A stretch of DNA of 55,730 nt from Solirubrobacterales bacterium (GCA_030152805.1 JASLIG010000021.1:1-55730); one strand, 5' to 3'; positions 33,154-42,027 are shown, counted from the first letter of the stretch. Made by a program: numbers and translations. The notes: a model not told the origin generated them from the sequence alone.

Positions 33154-34536
33154 TCAGCAGATGCGGCGCTGCTTTTTGCCGGCCGCCTCGGCCTGCGGCG
33201 AGGACTTGCCGCTCATTTTGGCGAGCGCTTTCTCGATGTCTTCGCTGAGCATCTTGGCCATGTCTCGGCTGAAGTTCTCCTTCACCACCATGCGCAGCAC
33301 CGCGACCGACTCGGCGTTCGGCGGCAAGGTGTAGGCGGGCACGATCCAGCCGCGCTCCCGCAACCGCTCGGACAGGTCGAAGACGTCGAGGTCGCCTTTC
33401 CCCTCGGTCGGCCGCACGACGACGACTGGCAGGTAACGCGCGTCGTTGAGCAGTTCGAAGCGCCCCGAGGCGGTCAGCGCCTTCTCCAGCTCGCCGGCGT
33501 TCTCCATCAGATTGCCGACGATCCGCTCGTAGCCCTCATGGCCGAGGCGGAGGAAGTTGTAGTACTGCAGCAGGACCGCGTTGGAGGCGCGGGAGAAGTT
33601 GAGGCTGTAGTTGGCCATCTCGCCGCCGAGGTAGTTGATCTTGAAGACGAGCTCCTCGGGGACGACGTCGATGTCGCGGAAGACGACCGTCCCCATGCCG
33701 GGATAGACGAGGCCGAACTTGTGGTTGGAGACGTTGATCGAGCGCACCTGCTCGAGCCGGAAGTCCCACTTCAGCTCGGGATAGGAGAAGGGGGCGATGA
33801 AGCCCCCGCTGGCGGCGTCGACGTGGATCGGGATGTCCCAGCCTTTCTCCTGCTTGACCTGCCGCAGCAGCTCGTCGATGCCCTCGATTTCGTCGACCTG
33901 GCCGGTGAAGGTGGTGCCGAGGATGGCGCCGACCGCGATCGTGTTCTCGTCGACGTAGTCCTTGACTTCTTCGGGACCGATGATGTGGCGGTCGGCGCTG
34001 AGCGGGATCACCCGCTGCTCGACGTCGAAGTAGCGGGCGAACTTCTCCCAGCAGGTGTGCACGTCGGCGCCGAAGACGACGTTGGGTTTGGCGCTGTCGT
34101 CACCCCGGCGGGCGCGCCAGCTCCACTTGTGGGCGAGCAGGCCGAGCATGATCGCCTCCGAGGAGCCGATCGTCGCCGTGCCCGACGGTTCACCCTCGGT
34201 CGGTGCGTTGAAGAGTCCCCCGATCATGCTGACCACGCGATGGTGGATCTCCTCGGTCTGCGGGTACTCGTCCTGGTCAACGAAGTTACGGTTGAGCGTC
34301 TCGGCGGCAAGCACCTCGGCCTCGGGCTCCATCCAGGTGGTGACGAAGGAGGCGAGGTTGAGTGACGGGTTGCCGTCGAGGTTGAGCTCGTCGTGGATGA
34401 GCTGGTAGGCGGCGCGGGCCGGCATCGACCCTTTGGGAATCGCGTGGTCGGGGATCCCCTCGGTGAAGTAGCGGCTGCTGTAGGTGGTGTTAGTGAGGCG
34501 CCCGACGGAACCGCTCTTTACCTTGCGCATCGCCAC
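33154..34536 (-). CDS. gadB: Glutamate decarboxylase
   Basis: The PLP enzyme converts glutamate to GABA, consuming a proton. The 460-aa protein has the family blocks EIHHRVVSMIGGLFNAP, GTATIGSSEAIMLGLLAHKW, HVDAASGGFIAPF and the PLP lysine in SNHKFGLVYPG. Length and order match GadB/GadA. GTG 34536 is preferred because TACAGT ends exactly 7 bases before it; ATG 34530 is the alternative. The much longer open frame upstream is antisense to the peptidase genes. Made GABA could feed the catabolic cluster at 42137-47841. Confidence 0.93.
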   Translation of the reverse strand: MAMRKVKSGSVGRLTNTTYSSRYFTEGIPDHAIPKGSMPARAAYQLIHDELNLDGNPSLNLASFVTTWMEPEAEVLAAETLNRNFVDQDEYPQTEEIHHRVVSMIGGLFNAPTEGEPSGTATIGSSEAIMLGLLAHKWSWRARRGDDSAKPNVVFGADVHTCWEKFARYFDVEQRVIPLSADRHIIGPEEVKDYVDENTIAVGAILGTTFTGQVDEIEGIDELLRQVKQEKGWDIPIHVDAASGGFIAPFSYPELKWDFRLEQVRSINVSNHKFGLVYPGMGTVVFRDIDVVPEELVFKINYLGGEMANYSLNFSRASNAVLLQYYNFLRLGHEGYERIVGNLMENAGELEKALTASGRFELLNDARYLPVVVVRPTEGKGDLDVFDLSERLRERGWIVPAYTLPPNAESVAVLRMVVKENFSRDMAKMLSEDIEKALAKMSGKSSPQAEAAGKKQRRIC

Positions 34537-34626
34537 GGCAGGCACTGTACATGGGGAGAGGGTGCTGGGAAGAACTTCAGACCTCTGTACAAGCGAATCT
34601 GGGGCACCTGGCGGGACCATTTGGGC

Positions 34627-35400
34627 ATGGAGACTGCGCCTCGCCAGATCGTGGCCTTCGGCGGCGGCGGCTTCTCGATGGAGTCGGGAAATCCCCTGCT
34701 CGACGAGTACGTGCTCGGGCTCTGCCGCGGCGAGCGGCCCAGGGTCTGCTTCTTGCCCTCGGCCAGCGGCGACGCCGACCACTACGTCGTGCGCTTCTAT
34801 CGCGCCTTCCCGGCCGAGCGCTGCGAGGCCAGCCACATCTCCCTCTTCCGCCGCGAGCAGGGCCCCGGGGACGTGCGCGATCACCTGCTCTCCCAGGACC
34901 TGATCTACGTCGGCGGCGGCAGCGTGATCAGCCTGCTCGGGGTCTGGCGGGCGCACGGGATCGACGCGATCCTGCAGGAAGCCTGGGAAGCCGGCGTCGT
35001 CCTCTGCGGCCTCTCGGCCGGCTCCCTCTGCTGGTTCGAGGAGGCGGTCACGGGCTTTCACGGTGCGCCGCAGCGGGTCGAGGGGCTGGGCCTGCTGCCC
35101 TTCAGCAACTGCGTTCACTACGAGCCGACCTCCGAACGCCGCCTCGCCTACCACCAGATGCTGCGCGAGGGGATGCGGCCTGGCTACGCCGCCGAGGACA
35201 GCGCCGCCCTGCACTTCGTCGGTTGCGAGCTGAACCGGGTGGTCGCCTCGCGGCCGGCCGCGCGCGGCTACCGGCTCGACGCCGCCGGCGAACGCGTGGT
35301 CGAGATGCGGCTCGCCACGGCCTACCTGGGTGGGGCCGACCCGGTCACGCGGCTGCCCGGGGCGGCGACGCCGTCGCTTACGACTGCTTCGGCGGCGTAG
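34627..35400 (+). CDS. S51-family peptidase (dipeptidase E/cyanophycinase-like), copy 1
   Basis: The 257-aa protein has the S51 fold: an early VAFGGGGFSME, LPSASGDADHYVVRFY, LIYVGGGSVISLLGVW and the nucleophile elbow GLSAGSLCWFEEA with the catalytic serine. Family members hydrolyse Asp-containing dipeptides or cyanophycin. ATG 34627 is where the domain begins. It is followed 6 bases later by a related gene. Confidence 0.85.
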   Translation: METAPRQIVAFGGGGFSMESGNPLLDEYVLGLCRGERPRVCFLPSASGDADHYVVRFYRAFPAERCEASHISLFRREQGPGDVRDHLLSQDLIYVGGGSVISLLGVWRAHGIDAILQEAWEAGVVLCGLSAGSLCWFEEAVTGFHGAPQRVEGLGLLPFSNCVHYEPTSERRLAYHQMLREGMRPGYAAEDSAALHFVGCELNRVVASRPAARGYRLDAAGERVVEMRLATAYLGGADPVTRLPGAATPSLTTASAA

Positions 35401-35406
35401 CGCTCG

Positions 35407-36198
35407 ATGGTCCCCCGCATCCTCACCCTCGGCGGTCACGGCTTCACCTCGCGCCCGCCGGACCGGGCGGTCAGCGAGCTGATGCTGCGGCTGGCGACCG
35501 AGCGCGCCGGCGGGCGGCCGAAGATCTGCATCCTGCCGACCGCCAGCGGCGACACCTCGGAGCAGATCGGCCGCTTCTACGCCGCCTTCGGCGAGCGGCC
35601 CTGCGAGCCCTCCGACCTCTCGCTCTTCCGGCTCGGACGGCGACCGATGGCCCTGCGCGACCATCTGCTCGCCCAGGACCTGATCTACGTTGGCGGCGGC
35701 AGCATGGTCAACCTGCTGGCGGTCTGGGAGGCGCACGACCTCAGCGCCATTCTCAGCCTCGCTTGGCGGCAGGGCATCGTCCTCGCGGGACAGAGCGCCG
35801 GGGCGATGTGCTGGTTCGAGTCCGGCATCACCAAGTCCTCGGGCAAGCCCGCGGTCGAGGCGGGCCTCGGCCTGCTCGGCGGCAGCCTCTGCGTCCATTA
35901 CAACAACGAGCCCGAGCGCCGCGCCGCCTACCTCGACGCGGTCGGCAACGGCACGCCCGGCGGCTACGGCCTAGACGACTACGCCGGCCTGCTCTGGGAA
36001 GGCGAGGGCCCGCCATCAGCCGTAACCGCCCGCCGCGGCGCCCGCGCCTACAAGGTCACAAGCTCTGACACCGGCGTCGTGGAGTCGCCTCTCCCCGCGC
36101 GCTTTCTCCCTGCCCCAGCTCCGGCAGCTCTCCGCGAGGACATAGCCGAGTTCCGAAGGATCAAAAGCATGCGCAAGCGGGCCGGTTGGCTGGGCTGA
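35407..36198 (+). CDS. S51-family peptidase (dipeptidase E/cyanophycinase-like), copy 2
   Basis: The 263-aa protein is similar throughout to the preceding gene (LTLGGHGFTSRP, LPTASGDTSEQIGRFYAAF, LIYVGGGSMVNLLAVWEAH, elbow GQSAGAMCWFE). The elbow GQSAGA is closer to the dipeptidase E consensus than copy 1. The C-terminal 35 residues are an extra Arg/Lys/Ala-rich tail. The pair is probably cotranscribed and may differ in peptide preference. Confidence 0.85.
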   Translation: MVPRILTLGGHGFTSRPPDRAVSELMLRLATERAGGRPKICILPTASGDTSEQIGRFYAAFGERPCEPSDLSLFRLGRRPMALRDHLLAQDLIYVGGGSMVNLLAVWEAHDLSAILSLAWRQGIVLAGQSAGAMCWFESGITKSSGKPAVEAGLGLLGGSLCVHYNNEPERRAAYLDAVGNGTPGGYGLDDYAGLLWEGEGPPSAVTARRGARAYKVTSSDTGVVESPLPARFLPAPAPAALREDIAEFRRIKSMRKRAGWLG

Positions 36199-36220
36199 GA
36201 AAGAGGGGTGGGTGCCCCAC

Positions 36221-36754
36221 CTACCCCTCAGATCCCGCCGCCGGAGGGGCAGTCGGATCCGATCCCTCTTCACCGAGACTCTCCCGCGCGATGTAGTCCT
36301 CGGCCAGCAGCAGGTTGTCCTTCGACCGCTCGACCACGTTGAGCAGGTCGCTCATCAGCGCCACCTCCTCGACCTGCTCCTTGACGAACCACTGCAGGAA
36401 CTGCTCGGCGCGGTAGTCCTTGATCTCGCGCGCCAGCTCGAACAGGGCGAAGATCTCCCCGCTGACCCGCTTCTCTTGCTCGAGCGCCATCTTCACCGGG
36501 GAGACCCCGTCCGCGTAGGTCGTCTCCTGCGCTTTGATGTCCGGGATGTGGACCGACTCGCCGACGTCGAGCAGGTAGCGGATCATGATCATCGCGTGCT
36601 CGCGCTCCTCCAGCGCCTGCCGGTAGAAGAAGTGGGCCAGGCGGGGCAGCGTTTCGGCGTCGTAGTAGACGGCGGCGCCGACGTACTGCTGGGAGGCGGC
36701 GAACTCGTTGGCGATCTGCTCGTTGAGCGCGTCGGCAAAGCTTTTCTCGGCCAT
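36221..36754 (-). CDS. Ferritin
   Basis: The 177-aa four-helix iron-storage protein has the ferroxidase residues in NEFAASQQYVG (Glu), ALEEREHAMIMIRYL (Glu-x-x-His) and KEQVEEVALM (Glu). This is the non-heme FtnA type, since the bacterioferritin heme methionine pattern is not seen. It oxidises Fe(II) and stores the mineral in a 24-mer shell in the cytoplasm. AGGAGA before ATG 36754 is a strong ribosome site. Confidence 0.92.
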   Translation of the reverse strand: MAEKSFADALNEQIANEFAASQQYVGAAVYYDAETLPRLAHFFYRQALEEREHAMIMIRYLLDVGESVHIPDIKAQETTYADGVSPVKMALEQEKRVSGEIFALFELAREIKDYRAEQFLQWFVKEQVEEVALMSDLLNVVERSKDNLLLAEDYIARESLGEEGSDPTAPPAAGSEG

Positions 36755-36828
36755 CTCTTTCTCCTTTTCGGCGGGGGCGGTGGCGGCAACGTAGCCGAAA
36801 GTCGAAGTTCGGCCGGCCGAAGCGGTCG

Positions 36829-37197
36829 TCAGGGCAGCCTAAGGCCGGGTTGGTCGCGGGAAGCCCGCCAGTGGCGCCAGCCGAGGTGGATCGCGATGCC
36901 GATCAGCAGTGGCAGGGCGAGCCAGAAGAACTTGGAGATCCCCGGCGCGGAGAGGAGCGGGTCGACGCCGTCGTGATTGAGCTCGCGGAAGCCGATTGCC
37001 TGCAGGTAGCCGAGCGAGAGGAGCGGGCCCAGAAGGGCGAGCAGGCTCCACCAGCGCCCGACGAGGACGCCGGTGAGGACTCCAAGCCCCAGAAGCCCCA
37101 GGACGAGGCGATCGTCCACGTACTCGTGGGCGTTGGCGTACATCAAGATCCCGGCCAGGATCCCGTAGACGAGGACGATGCCCACCCGCAGCTTCAT
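36829..37197 (-). CDS. Multi-pass membrane protein
   Basis: The 122-aa protein has about four hydrophobic segments (VGIVLVYGILAGILMYANA, LVLGLLGLGVLTGVLVG, WSLLALLGPLLSLGYLQAIG, FFWLALPLLIGIAIHLGW). Loops are short, with a conserved-looking HEYVDDR. It lies between the ferritin and the enolase-like gene on the same strand but is separated by 74 and 40 bases. Function unknown. Confidence 0.65.
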   Translation of the reverse strand: MKLRVGIVLVYGILAGILMYANAHEYVDDRLVLGLLGLGVLTGVLVGRWWSLLALLGPLLSLGYLQAIGFRELNHDGVDPLLSAPGISKFFWLALPLLIGIAIHLGWRHWRASRDQPGLRLP

Positions 37198-37237
37198 GGC
37201 TGGAACTACTTGCGCTCGGGCAAGCGGTTACGCGGCC

Positions 37238-38299
37238 TCAGCCATCCCAGTGGAAGCCGATGCCGCTCAGTTGCGGCTCGAGCGGACTCACCGGCAGCTC
37301 CTCCGGCGGCTCCGCTTCGTTGTAGCCGCGTGGAGCGGTGTCGTTGGGGGTGTCGGGGTGGAAGAGCGAGGCGAGGGCCTGGATCTGGCCACGTCCGATG
37401 CCGAGCTCCCACTGGCCGCCGCCGTAGGCGCCGATGCCGTGCTCGGCACAGTAGTCGTAGGTGTCGCAGAGCGCGCGCAGGCCGCCTACGCGCGAGGGCT
37501 TGACGTTGACCATCTTCGGCGCCCAGGGCAGCGCCTCGATGTCGGTGATCGAGTGGATCGGCGCGTCCCAGGTGAGCCGGTCGCGGATCGGTTCGAGCAG
37601 CGGCCGCGTCTCCTCGGTGACGTCGGGGTCCTCGATCCATGCATCCGGGAAGGCCTCGAAGAGCTTGGCGTAGAGCTCGGGGTCGGTTTCGACGTCGACG
37701 ACCGTGCCCTTGTAGAAGCCCTTGAGGTCGAGCGAGTCGACGGCGCCGGTGGCGACCAGTTCGGCGATCAGCTCGTCGGTCCAGTCGTTGACCGGGTCGA
37801 GCTTGAAGCGGAGAGTGGGGTAGCGGTCGAGCTTCTTCTGGAGTGGCTTGATCGATGAAGCGCCGCCTTCGGGGGAGCCAAGGCGCATCGAGGCGACGAA
37901 GGTGACGGGCTCAGGATCCCGCTCGAGCACCTCGGCGATCCCCTTGCCCGCCTGGCGTAGCGCCAGGTCGAGCGCGGCGGACTCGAAAGCCCAGCGGCGG
38001 TAGAGGCGGGAGACGTCACGCTGGGGCTCGGCCGGGAAGGTGTCGAGCTCGCCGACGAGGTCGCAGAACTCACCGAGGGCTGAGAAGCCGGTCAAGTCGA
38101 GGCTTGGTCCCGCGTCCTGAAGAGCTATGTGATCAACCGCGTCGTAGGTGACGTCCTCGCCGAGGCCGTCCTCGCCGCCCCCCCAGAGGTGGATCACCGT
38201 GCTGAGGCGTTCGAAGCCGGGGAGCTGCAACTCGAGCGGTTGCAGCTCGTAGCCCTCGATCTCTAGCGGGAGGTTGGCTAGGGCATCGAAGGTGGGCAC
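37238..38299 (-). CDS. Enolase-superfamily (mandelate racemase/muconate cycloisomerase-like) enzyme
   Basis: The 353-aa protein has the capping domain, then the barrel with a lysine in LRFKLDP, acidic ligands in DLKGFY, WIEDPDV and ITDIEAL, and a second lysine in MVNVKPSRVGG. This matches dipeptide epimerase/o-succinylbenzoate synthase-type members. The start is GTG 38299 (VPTFDALANLPLEIEG), supported by TACACT 7 bases upstream. It is divergent from the FAD oxidoreductase across a 78-bp inverted repeat. Substrate not predictable. Confidence 0.8.
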   Translation of the reverse strand: MPTFDALANLPLEIEGYELQPLELQLPGFERLSTVIHLWGGGEDGLGEDVTYDAVDHIALQDAGPSLDLTGFSALGEFCDLVGELDTFPAEPQRDVSRLYRRWAFESAALDLALRQAGKGIAEVLERDPEPVTFVASMRLGSPEGGASSIKPLQKKLDRYPTLRFKLDPVNDWTDELIAELVATGAVDSLDLKGFYKGTVVDVETDPELYAKLFEAFPDAWIEDPDVTEETRPLLEPIRDRLTWDAPIHSITDIEALPWAPKMVNVKPSRVGGLRALCDTYDYCAEHGIGAYGGGQWELGIGRGQIQALASLFHPDTPNDTAPRGYNEAEPPEELPVSPLEPQLSGIGFHWDG

Positions 38300-38306
38300 G
38301 AGCGTG

Positions 38307-38400
38307 AGTGTATGAGGGCGTGCGGGTGGGGTCCCCAAAACACTCAAGCGCGGCTCCCGCCGCGCGTTTTGGGGACCCCACCCGCACGCCCTGCCAGACT
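38307..38400. promoter_or_regulatory. Divergent leaderless promoters around a large inverted repeat
   Basis: TACACT on the minus strand (38307-38312) ends 7 bases before the enolase-like GTG. CAGACT on the plus strand (38395-38400) ends 7 bases before the FAD oxidoreductase GTG 38408. The inverted repeat at 38315-38392 fills all of the DNA between the two boxes. Confidence 0.5.
38315..38392. repeat. Perfect 27-bp inverted repeat with 24-base spacer
   Basis: Left arm 38315-38341 and right arm 38366-38392 are exact reverse complements. The arms contain GGGGTCCCC. The spacer has its own 6-bp stem (GCGCGG/CCGCGC). Arms this long and error-free imply recent origin or selection. It may form a cruciform, act as an operator, or be a small mobile palindrome. 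Confidence 0.9.
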
Positions 38401-38407
38401 CGCGTTC

Positions 38408-39805
38408 GTGAAGCACGACGCTCACGGGTACTGGCTCGAGGAGGCGCCGAAGGTTGAGGTGGCTCCGGCGTTGGTGGGAGATGTGAGCGCTGATGTTCTG
38501 GTCGTCGGGGGTGGTTACACCGGGATGTGGGCGGCTTGGCACGTGAAGCAGCTGGAGCCTGAGGCGTCGATTGTTTTGCTGGAGGCGGGACGGTGTGGGT
38601 ATGGGCCGAGTGGGCGGAATGGGGGGTTCTGCAACCTGATGTGGTTCTCGCTGCCGAACATGCGGCAGCGGTGGGGTGATGAGGGGGCGCTGGCGGTGGC
38701 TCGGGCAGCGGAAGCGGCGGCGGACGAGATTGGGAAGTTCTGCGCGAACGAGGGAGTCGACGCTTGGCACACACCCGGCGGCTACCTGCAGGTCTCCACG
38801 GCCGAGGCTCATGACTGCGTTTGGTCCACGGCCCTCACCGCCTGTCGGGAGCTAGGGGCCGACGACGCGATCCAGGCCCTCACTGCCGAGCAGGTCGCCG
38901 AGCGCTGCTCCTCTCCAGCTTTCCGCGGTGGTGCCTTCTATCCCAAGGCGGCGACCGTGCAGCCTGCCCGGCTGGCGCTCGGGTTGCGCGAGCGCTTGCG
39001 AGCCTGCGGGGTCGAGGTCTTCGAGCGCTCCCCGGTGCGCCGCGTGTCCGGGTCTTGGACCGGGGTCGAGGCCCAGACGGCCGGAGGCGTCGTCAGGGCG
39101 CGATCGGCGGTGCTTGCCCTCGGCCCAGCCGCCAAGACGCAACGCGGCCCCTTTCACAACCGCCTCTCCGTCGCCTCATCCCACATCGTGCTCACCGAGC
39201 CGGTGCCGGAGCTGCTGGAGGAGGTCGGCTGGACCGGCGGCGAGTGCATCACCGACAGCCGCGCCCTGATCGACTACTTCCGCACCACGCCGGACGGCCG
39301 CATCCTCTTTGGCTGGGGCGGCGGCCACATCGCGATGGGCGCCCGCCTGCACGGGCGCGCGGAGATCGACCCCGAGGTCGTCTCGCAGACCGCCGCCCGC
39401 CTGTGGGAGTACTTTCCCGGCCTCGACGGCAAGGCGATCACCCACGCCTGGGGTGGTCCGATCGACGCCTCCCCAACCCACCTCCCCCTGGTCCTGCCCC
39501 TCCACGGCAACCGCGCTTTCGCCGCCGCGGGCTACACCGGCAACGGTGTAGGCCCCTCCCACATGGTCGCCCGAACCCTCGCCTCCCTGGCCCTCGACCG
39601 CCGCGACGACCACTCCAACCTCGCCTACGTCGACCCATCCCCGCCCCGTGTCCCCCCCGAGCCCTTCCACTGGCTGGGAGGCGAGGCCATCCGAGCCGGC
39701 ATCTCACGCAAGGAGTCGGCCGAGCTAGATGGCCGCAGCCCCGACCCGATCAGCTCCCTCCTAGCGCGGATCCCCGAGCTGATCGGCTTCCACATCGGCC
39801 GCTGA
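38408..39805 (+). CDS. FAD-dependent oxidoreductase, PuuB/DadA-like
   Basis: The 465-aa DAO-family flavoprotein has the FAD loop VLVVGGGYTGMWAAWH at about residues 33-48, followed by VLLEAGRCGYGPSGRNGGF, a signature of gamma-glutamylputrescine oxidase-like enzymes. The later GGPIDASPTHLPLV and AAGYTGNGVGPSHM blocks close the FAD site. It probably oxidises an amine or N-substituted amino acid, giving H2O2 or passing electrons on. GTG 38408 starts the homologous part. Position near the putrescine/GABA genes supports a polyamine substrate, which is inference. Confidence 0.82.
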   Translation: MKHDAHGYWLEEAPKVEVAPALVGDVSADVLVVGGGYTGMWAAWHVKQLEPEASIVLLEAGRCGYGPSGRNGGFCNLMWFSLPNMRQRWGDEGALAVARAAEAAADEIGKFCANEGVDAWHTPGGYLQVSTAEAHDCVWSTALTACRELGADDAIQALTAEQVAERCSSPAFRGGAFYPKAATVQPARLALGLRERLRACGVEVFERSPVRRVSGSWTGVEAQTAGGVVRARSAVLALGPAAKTQRGPFHNRLSVASSHIVLTEPVPELLEEVGWTGGECITDSRALIDYFRTTPDGRILFGWGGGHIAMGARLHGRAEIDPEVVSQTAARLWEYFPGLDGKAITHAWGGPIDASPTHLPLVLPLHGNRAFAAAGYTGNGVGPSHMVARTLASLALDRRDDHSNLAYVDPSPPRVPPEPFHWLGGEAIRAGISRKESAELDGRSPDPISSLLARIPELIGFHIGR

Positions 39806-39811
39806 CGACAC

Positions 39812-39929
39812 AAGGTGTCGCAGTTCCCGCCGGTATGCGAGGGGAACTGCGACATCAACCCGATTCCCGCTGAGAATCGAGCCTGCGGTCGCACTTTCCG
39901 CCGCATAGCGGAGGAAAGTGCGACACCTT
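39812..39929. repeat. Pair of homologous hairpins within an outer inverted repeat
   Basis: Hairpin 1 has arms 39816-39828 and 39842-39854 (13 bp, perfect). Hairpin 2 has arms 39888-39899 and 39913-39924 (12 bp, perfect). Both have 13-base loops of similar sequence. Stem differences between the two are compensatory on both sides. The outer arms AAGGTGTCGCA (39812) and TGCGACACCTT (39919) also pair. The element fills the gap between convergent genes and could end transcription from both. Confidence 0.85.
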
Positions 39930-39937
39930 CCTGGGGT

Positions 39938-40357
39938 TCAGCGTTGGGCGGGGACTACTAGGACGGGCCGATCCGCCAAATGCAGCAACTTGTTAGGGGT
40001 CGAGCCGAGGATCATCCCCTTGAGCGGCGGATCTCCATAGCTGCCGACGACGATCATGCGGGCATCTCGCGCGTCGGCCACGTCGACGAGCGCCTCCGAG
40101 GCCTTCTTGGCGATCAGCTCGAGCTCGACCGTGGCTCCCGCCGCCTCCGCCTGGTGCTTGGCCTCGTCCAGCACCTTTGTGCCCCGTTCCGCAATCGCAT
40201 CCTCATGTTCGGCGATCTCGCCGCCCCAGAGACCCGGTGGGGCATAGCCGAAGACGACGACCACCTCGTCGTCGAGTTCCCTCGCCGTACGCAGCGCCTC
40301 GTCGAGCGCGTTCCTGCTGCAGTCCGAGCCATCGTATCCGACCACTATCTGGCTCAT
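39938..40357 (-). CDS. Universal stress protein, UspA family
   Basis: The 139-aa single-domain protein has QIVVGYDGSDCSRNALDEA at the start and a C-terminal ATP-binding pattern as IVVGSYGDPPLKGMILGSTPNKLLHLADRPVLVV (G-x2-G-x9-G-S/T type). ATG 40357 follows the permease stop by one base, so translation is coupled; the in-frame codon at 40387 lies inside the permease. UspA partners of APC permeases usually modulate transport or sense ATP. Confidence 0.88.
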   Translation of the reverse strand: MSQIVVGYDGSDCSRNALDEALRTARELDDEVVVVFGYAPPGLWGGEIAEHEDAIAERGTKVLDEAKHQAEAAGATVELELIAKKASEALVDVADARDARMIVVGSYGDPPLKGMILGSTPNKLLHLADRPVLVVPAQR

Positions 40358-40358
40358 C

Positions 40359-41918
40359 TCAGTCTCCCTTCCCGTCGCCGCGGGCAATTGGCACGGGCTC
40401 CATTTGCACTTCCCCCTCGAGGAACCCGGCGGGGACCACCTCCGGCTTGCGCTTGAAGAAGGCCGGCACCTTTCGCCACTGGATGAACATCAGCAGCACC
40501 CCGAGGATGAGGAAGAAGACGGCAATCACCAGGGGTGGTCCGATCCCGAACCAGGAGTTGCCCGATTCCGAGTTGGCCGGATCGGAGAGTTCGATCGCGT
40601 TCTTGATCAGCAGGTAGAAGAGGATCGTGCCGCCCAGGAACGGTCCGAGCCCGATGAAGAAGAAGTTCTTGACGCTGCGCAGTAGCTCGCGCCGGTAATA
40701 GATCGCGCAGGCGAAGCCGGTGAGGCCGATGTAGAAGGAGATCATCAAGCCCAGGGCAGCCAGCGAGTCAAAGAGGATGTCTTCGCTGACCAAGGTCAGA
40801 CCGACATACCAGACGATCGAGGCCAGGCCCATCAGCACGGTGGAGATGTGGGGCGTGAGGAAGCGGGGGTGCACCTTGCCGAGGCTCTTTGGCATCGCGT
40901 TGGCTCGCGCCATCGAGAGCGTGGTGCGGGCGGTGGGCAAGATCGTGGTTTGGGTCGATGCTGCGGCCGAGGAGAGCACGGCGATGATCAGGATCTTGTC
41001 CAGCGGCGAGCCGAAGACCTCGGTGCCCAGCGAGCTGAGCACGTCTTCCTGGTTTTCGACCAGCTGATCAACGCCGGCGTAGGCCTGGGCGGCGACCGCG
41101 ACGATGATGTAGATGCCGAGCAGGATCAGGGTGCTGACCACGGTCGCCCGGCCGGGCGCCTCGTCGGGGTTTTCGGTCTCCTCGTTGACCGTTGCGGTCG
41201 TGTCCCAGCCCCAGTAAATGAAGACAGCGAGCAGCATCCCGGCAGAGATCTCACTGGGACTGAGGCTGAACGGGTTGATCCAGGAGAAACTCGGATCGAT
41301 AGAGCCGGACAGGGCATCGCCGGAATAGACCTTGATCAGGGCGACGACGGCGAAGATGGCGAGGGTGATGATCTCTGCCGCCAGCAGGCCGACCTGGGTG
41401 CGGGCCGAGAGCTCGATCCCGATCACCACGATCGCGGTCATGATCGCGATCCAGATCACTCCGACCGCGGTTACCGCCGCGGTCGATTCGGTGGCCGATG
41501 TCCAGCTGAAGAGTTCGAAGGTGTAGAGGCCGGCGATCTGGGCGAGGTTGGCCATCACGATCACGTCGGCGACCACGATCGTCCAGCCGGCGATCCAGCC
41601 CAGCTGTGGACCCATTGCCTTCGTCACCCAGGAGAAGCTGGTGCCGCAGTCGGGGTCGGCCTTGTTCATGTAGTAGTAGCCGGCCGCGACCAGGAACATC
41701 GGGATGAAGCTGATCAGCAGGACCGCCGGCGACTGCAGGGCGACCGCGGCGGCGATGAAGCCGAGGGTCGCGGCGAGGCTGTAGCCCGGCGCGGTCGAGG
41801 CGACGCCGATGACGACGCTGGAGACGAAACCGATCGCGTTCTTCTTCAGGCCCTTGTCGCCACTGCTGGGGACCGGCGGGGCGCTCGCTCCGACCGAGGG
41901 GACCGCTGCGCTCTCCAT
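40359..41918 (-). CDS. APC-family amino acid/polyamine permease
   Basis: The 519-aa protein has twelve or more hydrophobic helices, with the APC helix-1 motif FVSSVVIGVASTAPGYSLAA and a helix-6 region MLLAVFIYWGWDTTATVNEETENP. The cytoplasmic tail is basic then acidic. AAGGAG lies directly at ATG 41924 but 6 bases before ATG 41918, so the latter is chosen (MESAAVPS). It is divergent from the aminotransferase operon and paired with UspA. Putrescine, GABA or a related amino acid is a likely substrate from context. Confidence 0.85.
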   Translation of the reverse strand: MESAAVPSVGASAPPVPSSGDKGLKKNAIGFVSSVVIGVASTAPGYSLAATLGFIAAAVALQSPAVLLISFIPMFLVAAGYYYMNKADPDCGTSFSWVTKAMGPQLGWIAGWTIVVADVIVMANLAQIAGLYTFELFSWTSATESTAAVTAVGVIWIAIMTAIVVIGIELSARTQVGLLAAEIITLAIFAVVALIKVYSGDALSGSIDPSFSWINPFSLSPSEISAGMLLAVFIYWGWDTTATVNEETENPDEAPGRATVVSTLILLGIYIIVAVAAQAYAGVDQLVENQEDVLSSLGTEVFGSPLDKILIIAVLSSAAASTQTTILPTARTTLSMARANAMPKSLGKVHPRFLTPHISTVLMGLASIVWYVGLTLVSEDILFDSLAALGLMISFYIGLTGFACAIYYRRELLRSVKNFFFIGLGPFLGGTILFYLLIKNAIELSDPANSESGNSWFGIGPPLVIAVFFLILGVLLMFIQWRKVPAFFKRKPEVVPAGFLEGEVQMEPVPIARGDGKGD

Positions 41919-42027
41919 ACCCATCTCCTTCCGGTCGATCCACCGCCTATACGTAGCGGCAAGCCCACGGTAGGTCTACTCGTCAATTCGCACAAGTTGC
42001 AGATGTCCCAAATGTCCAGGCAAGGCT

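Noticed and set aside
34546..34591. TGTACA at 34546 and 34586 as operators of gadB
   Set aside because: The sites are 40 bases apart, without the dyad spacing seen at 23219; the first overlaps the gadB -10 box. A chance hexamer cannot be excluded.
33154..35898. A 914-codon minus-strand open frame
   Set aside because: Only the part from 34536 down is gadB. The rest is antisense to two S51 peptidase genes and has no domain of its own.
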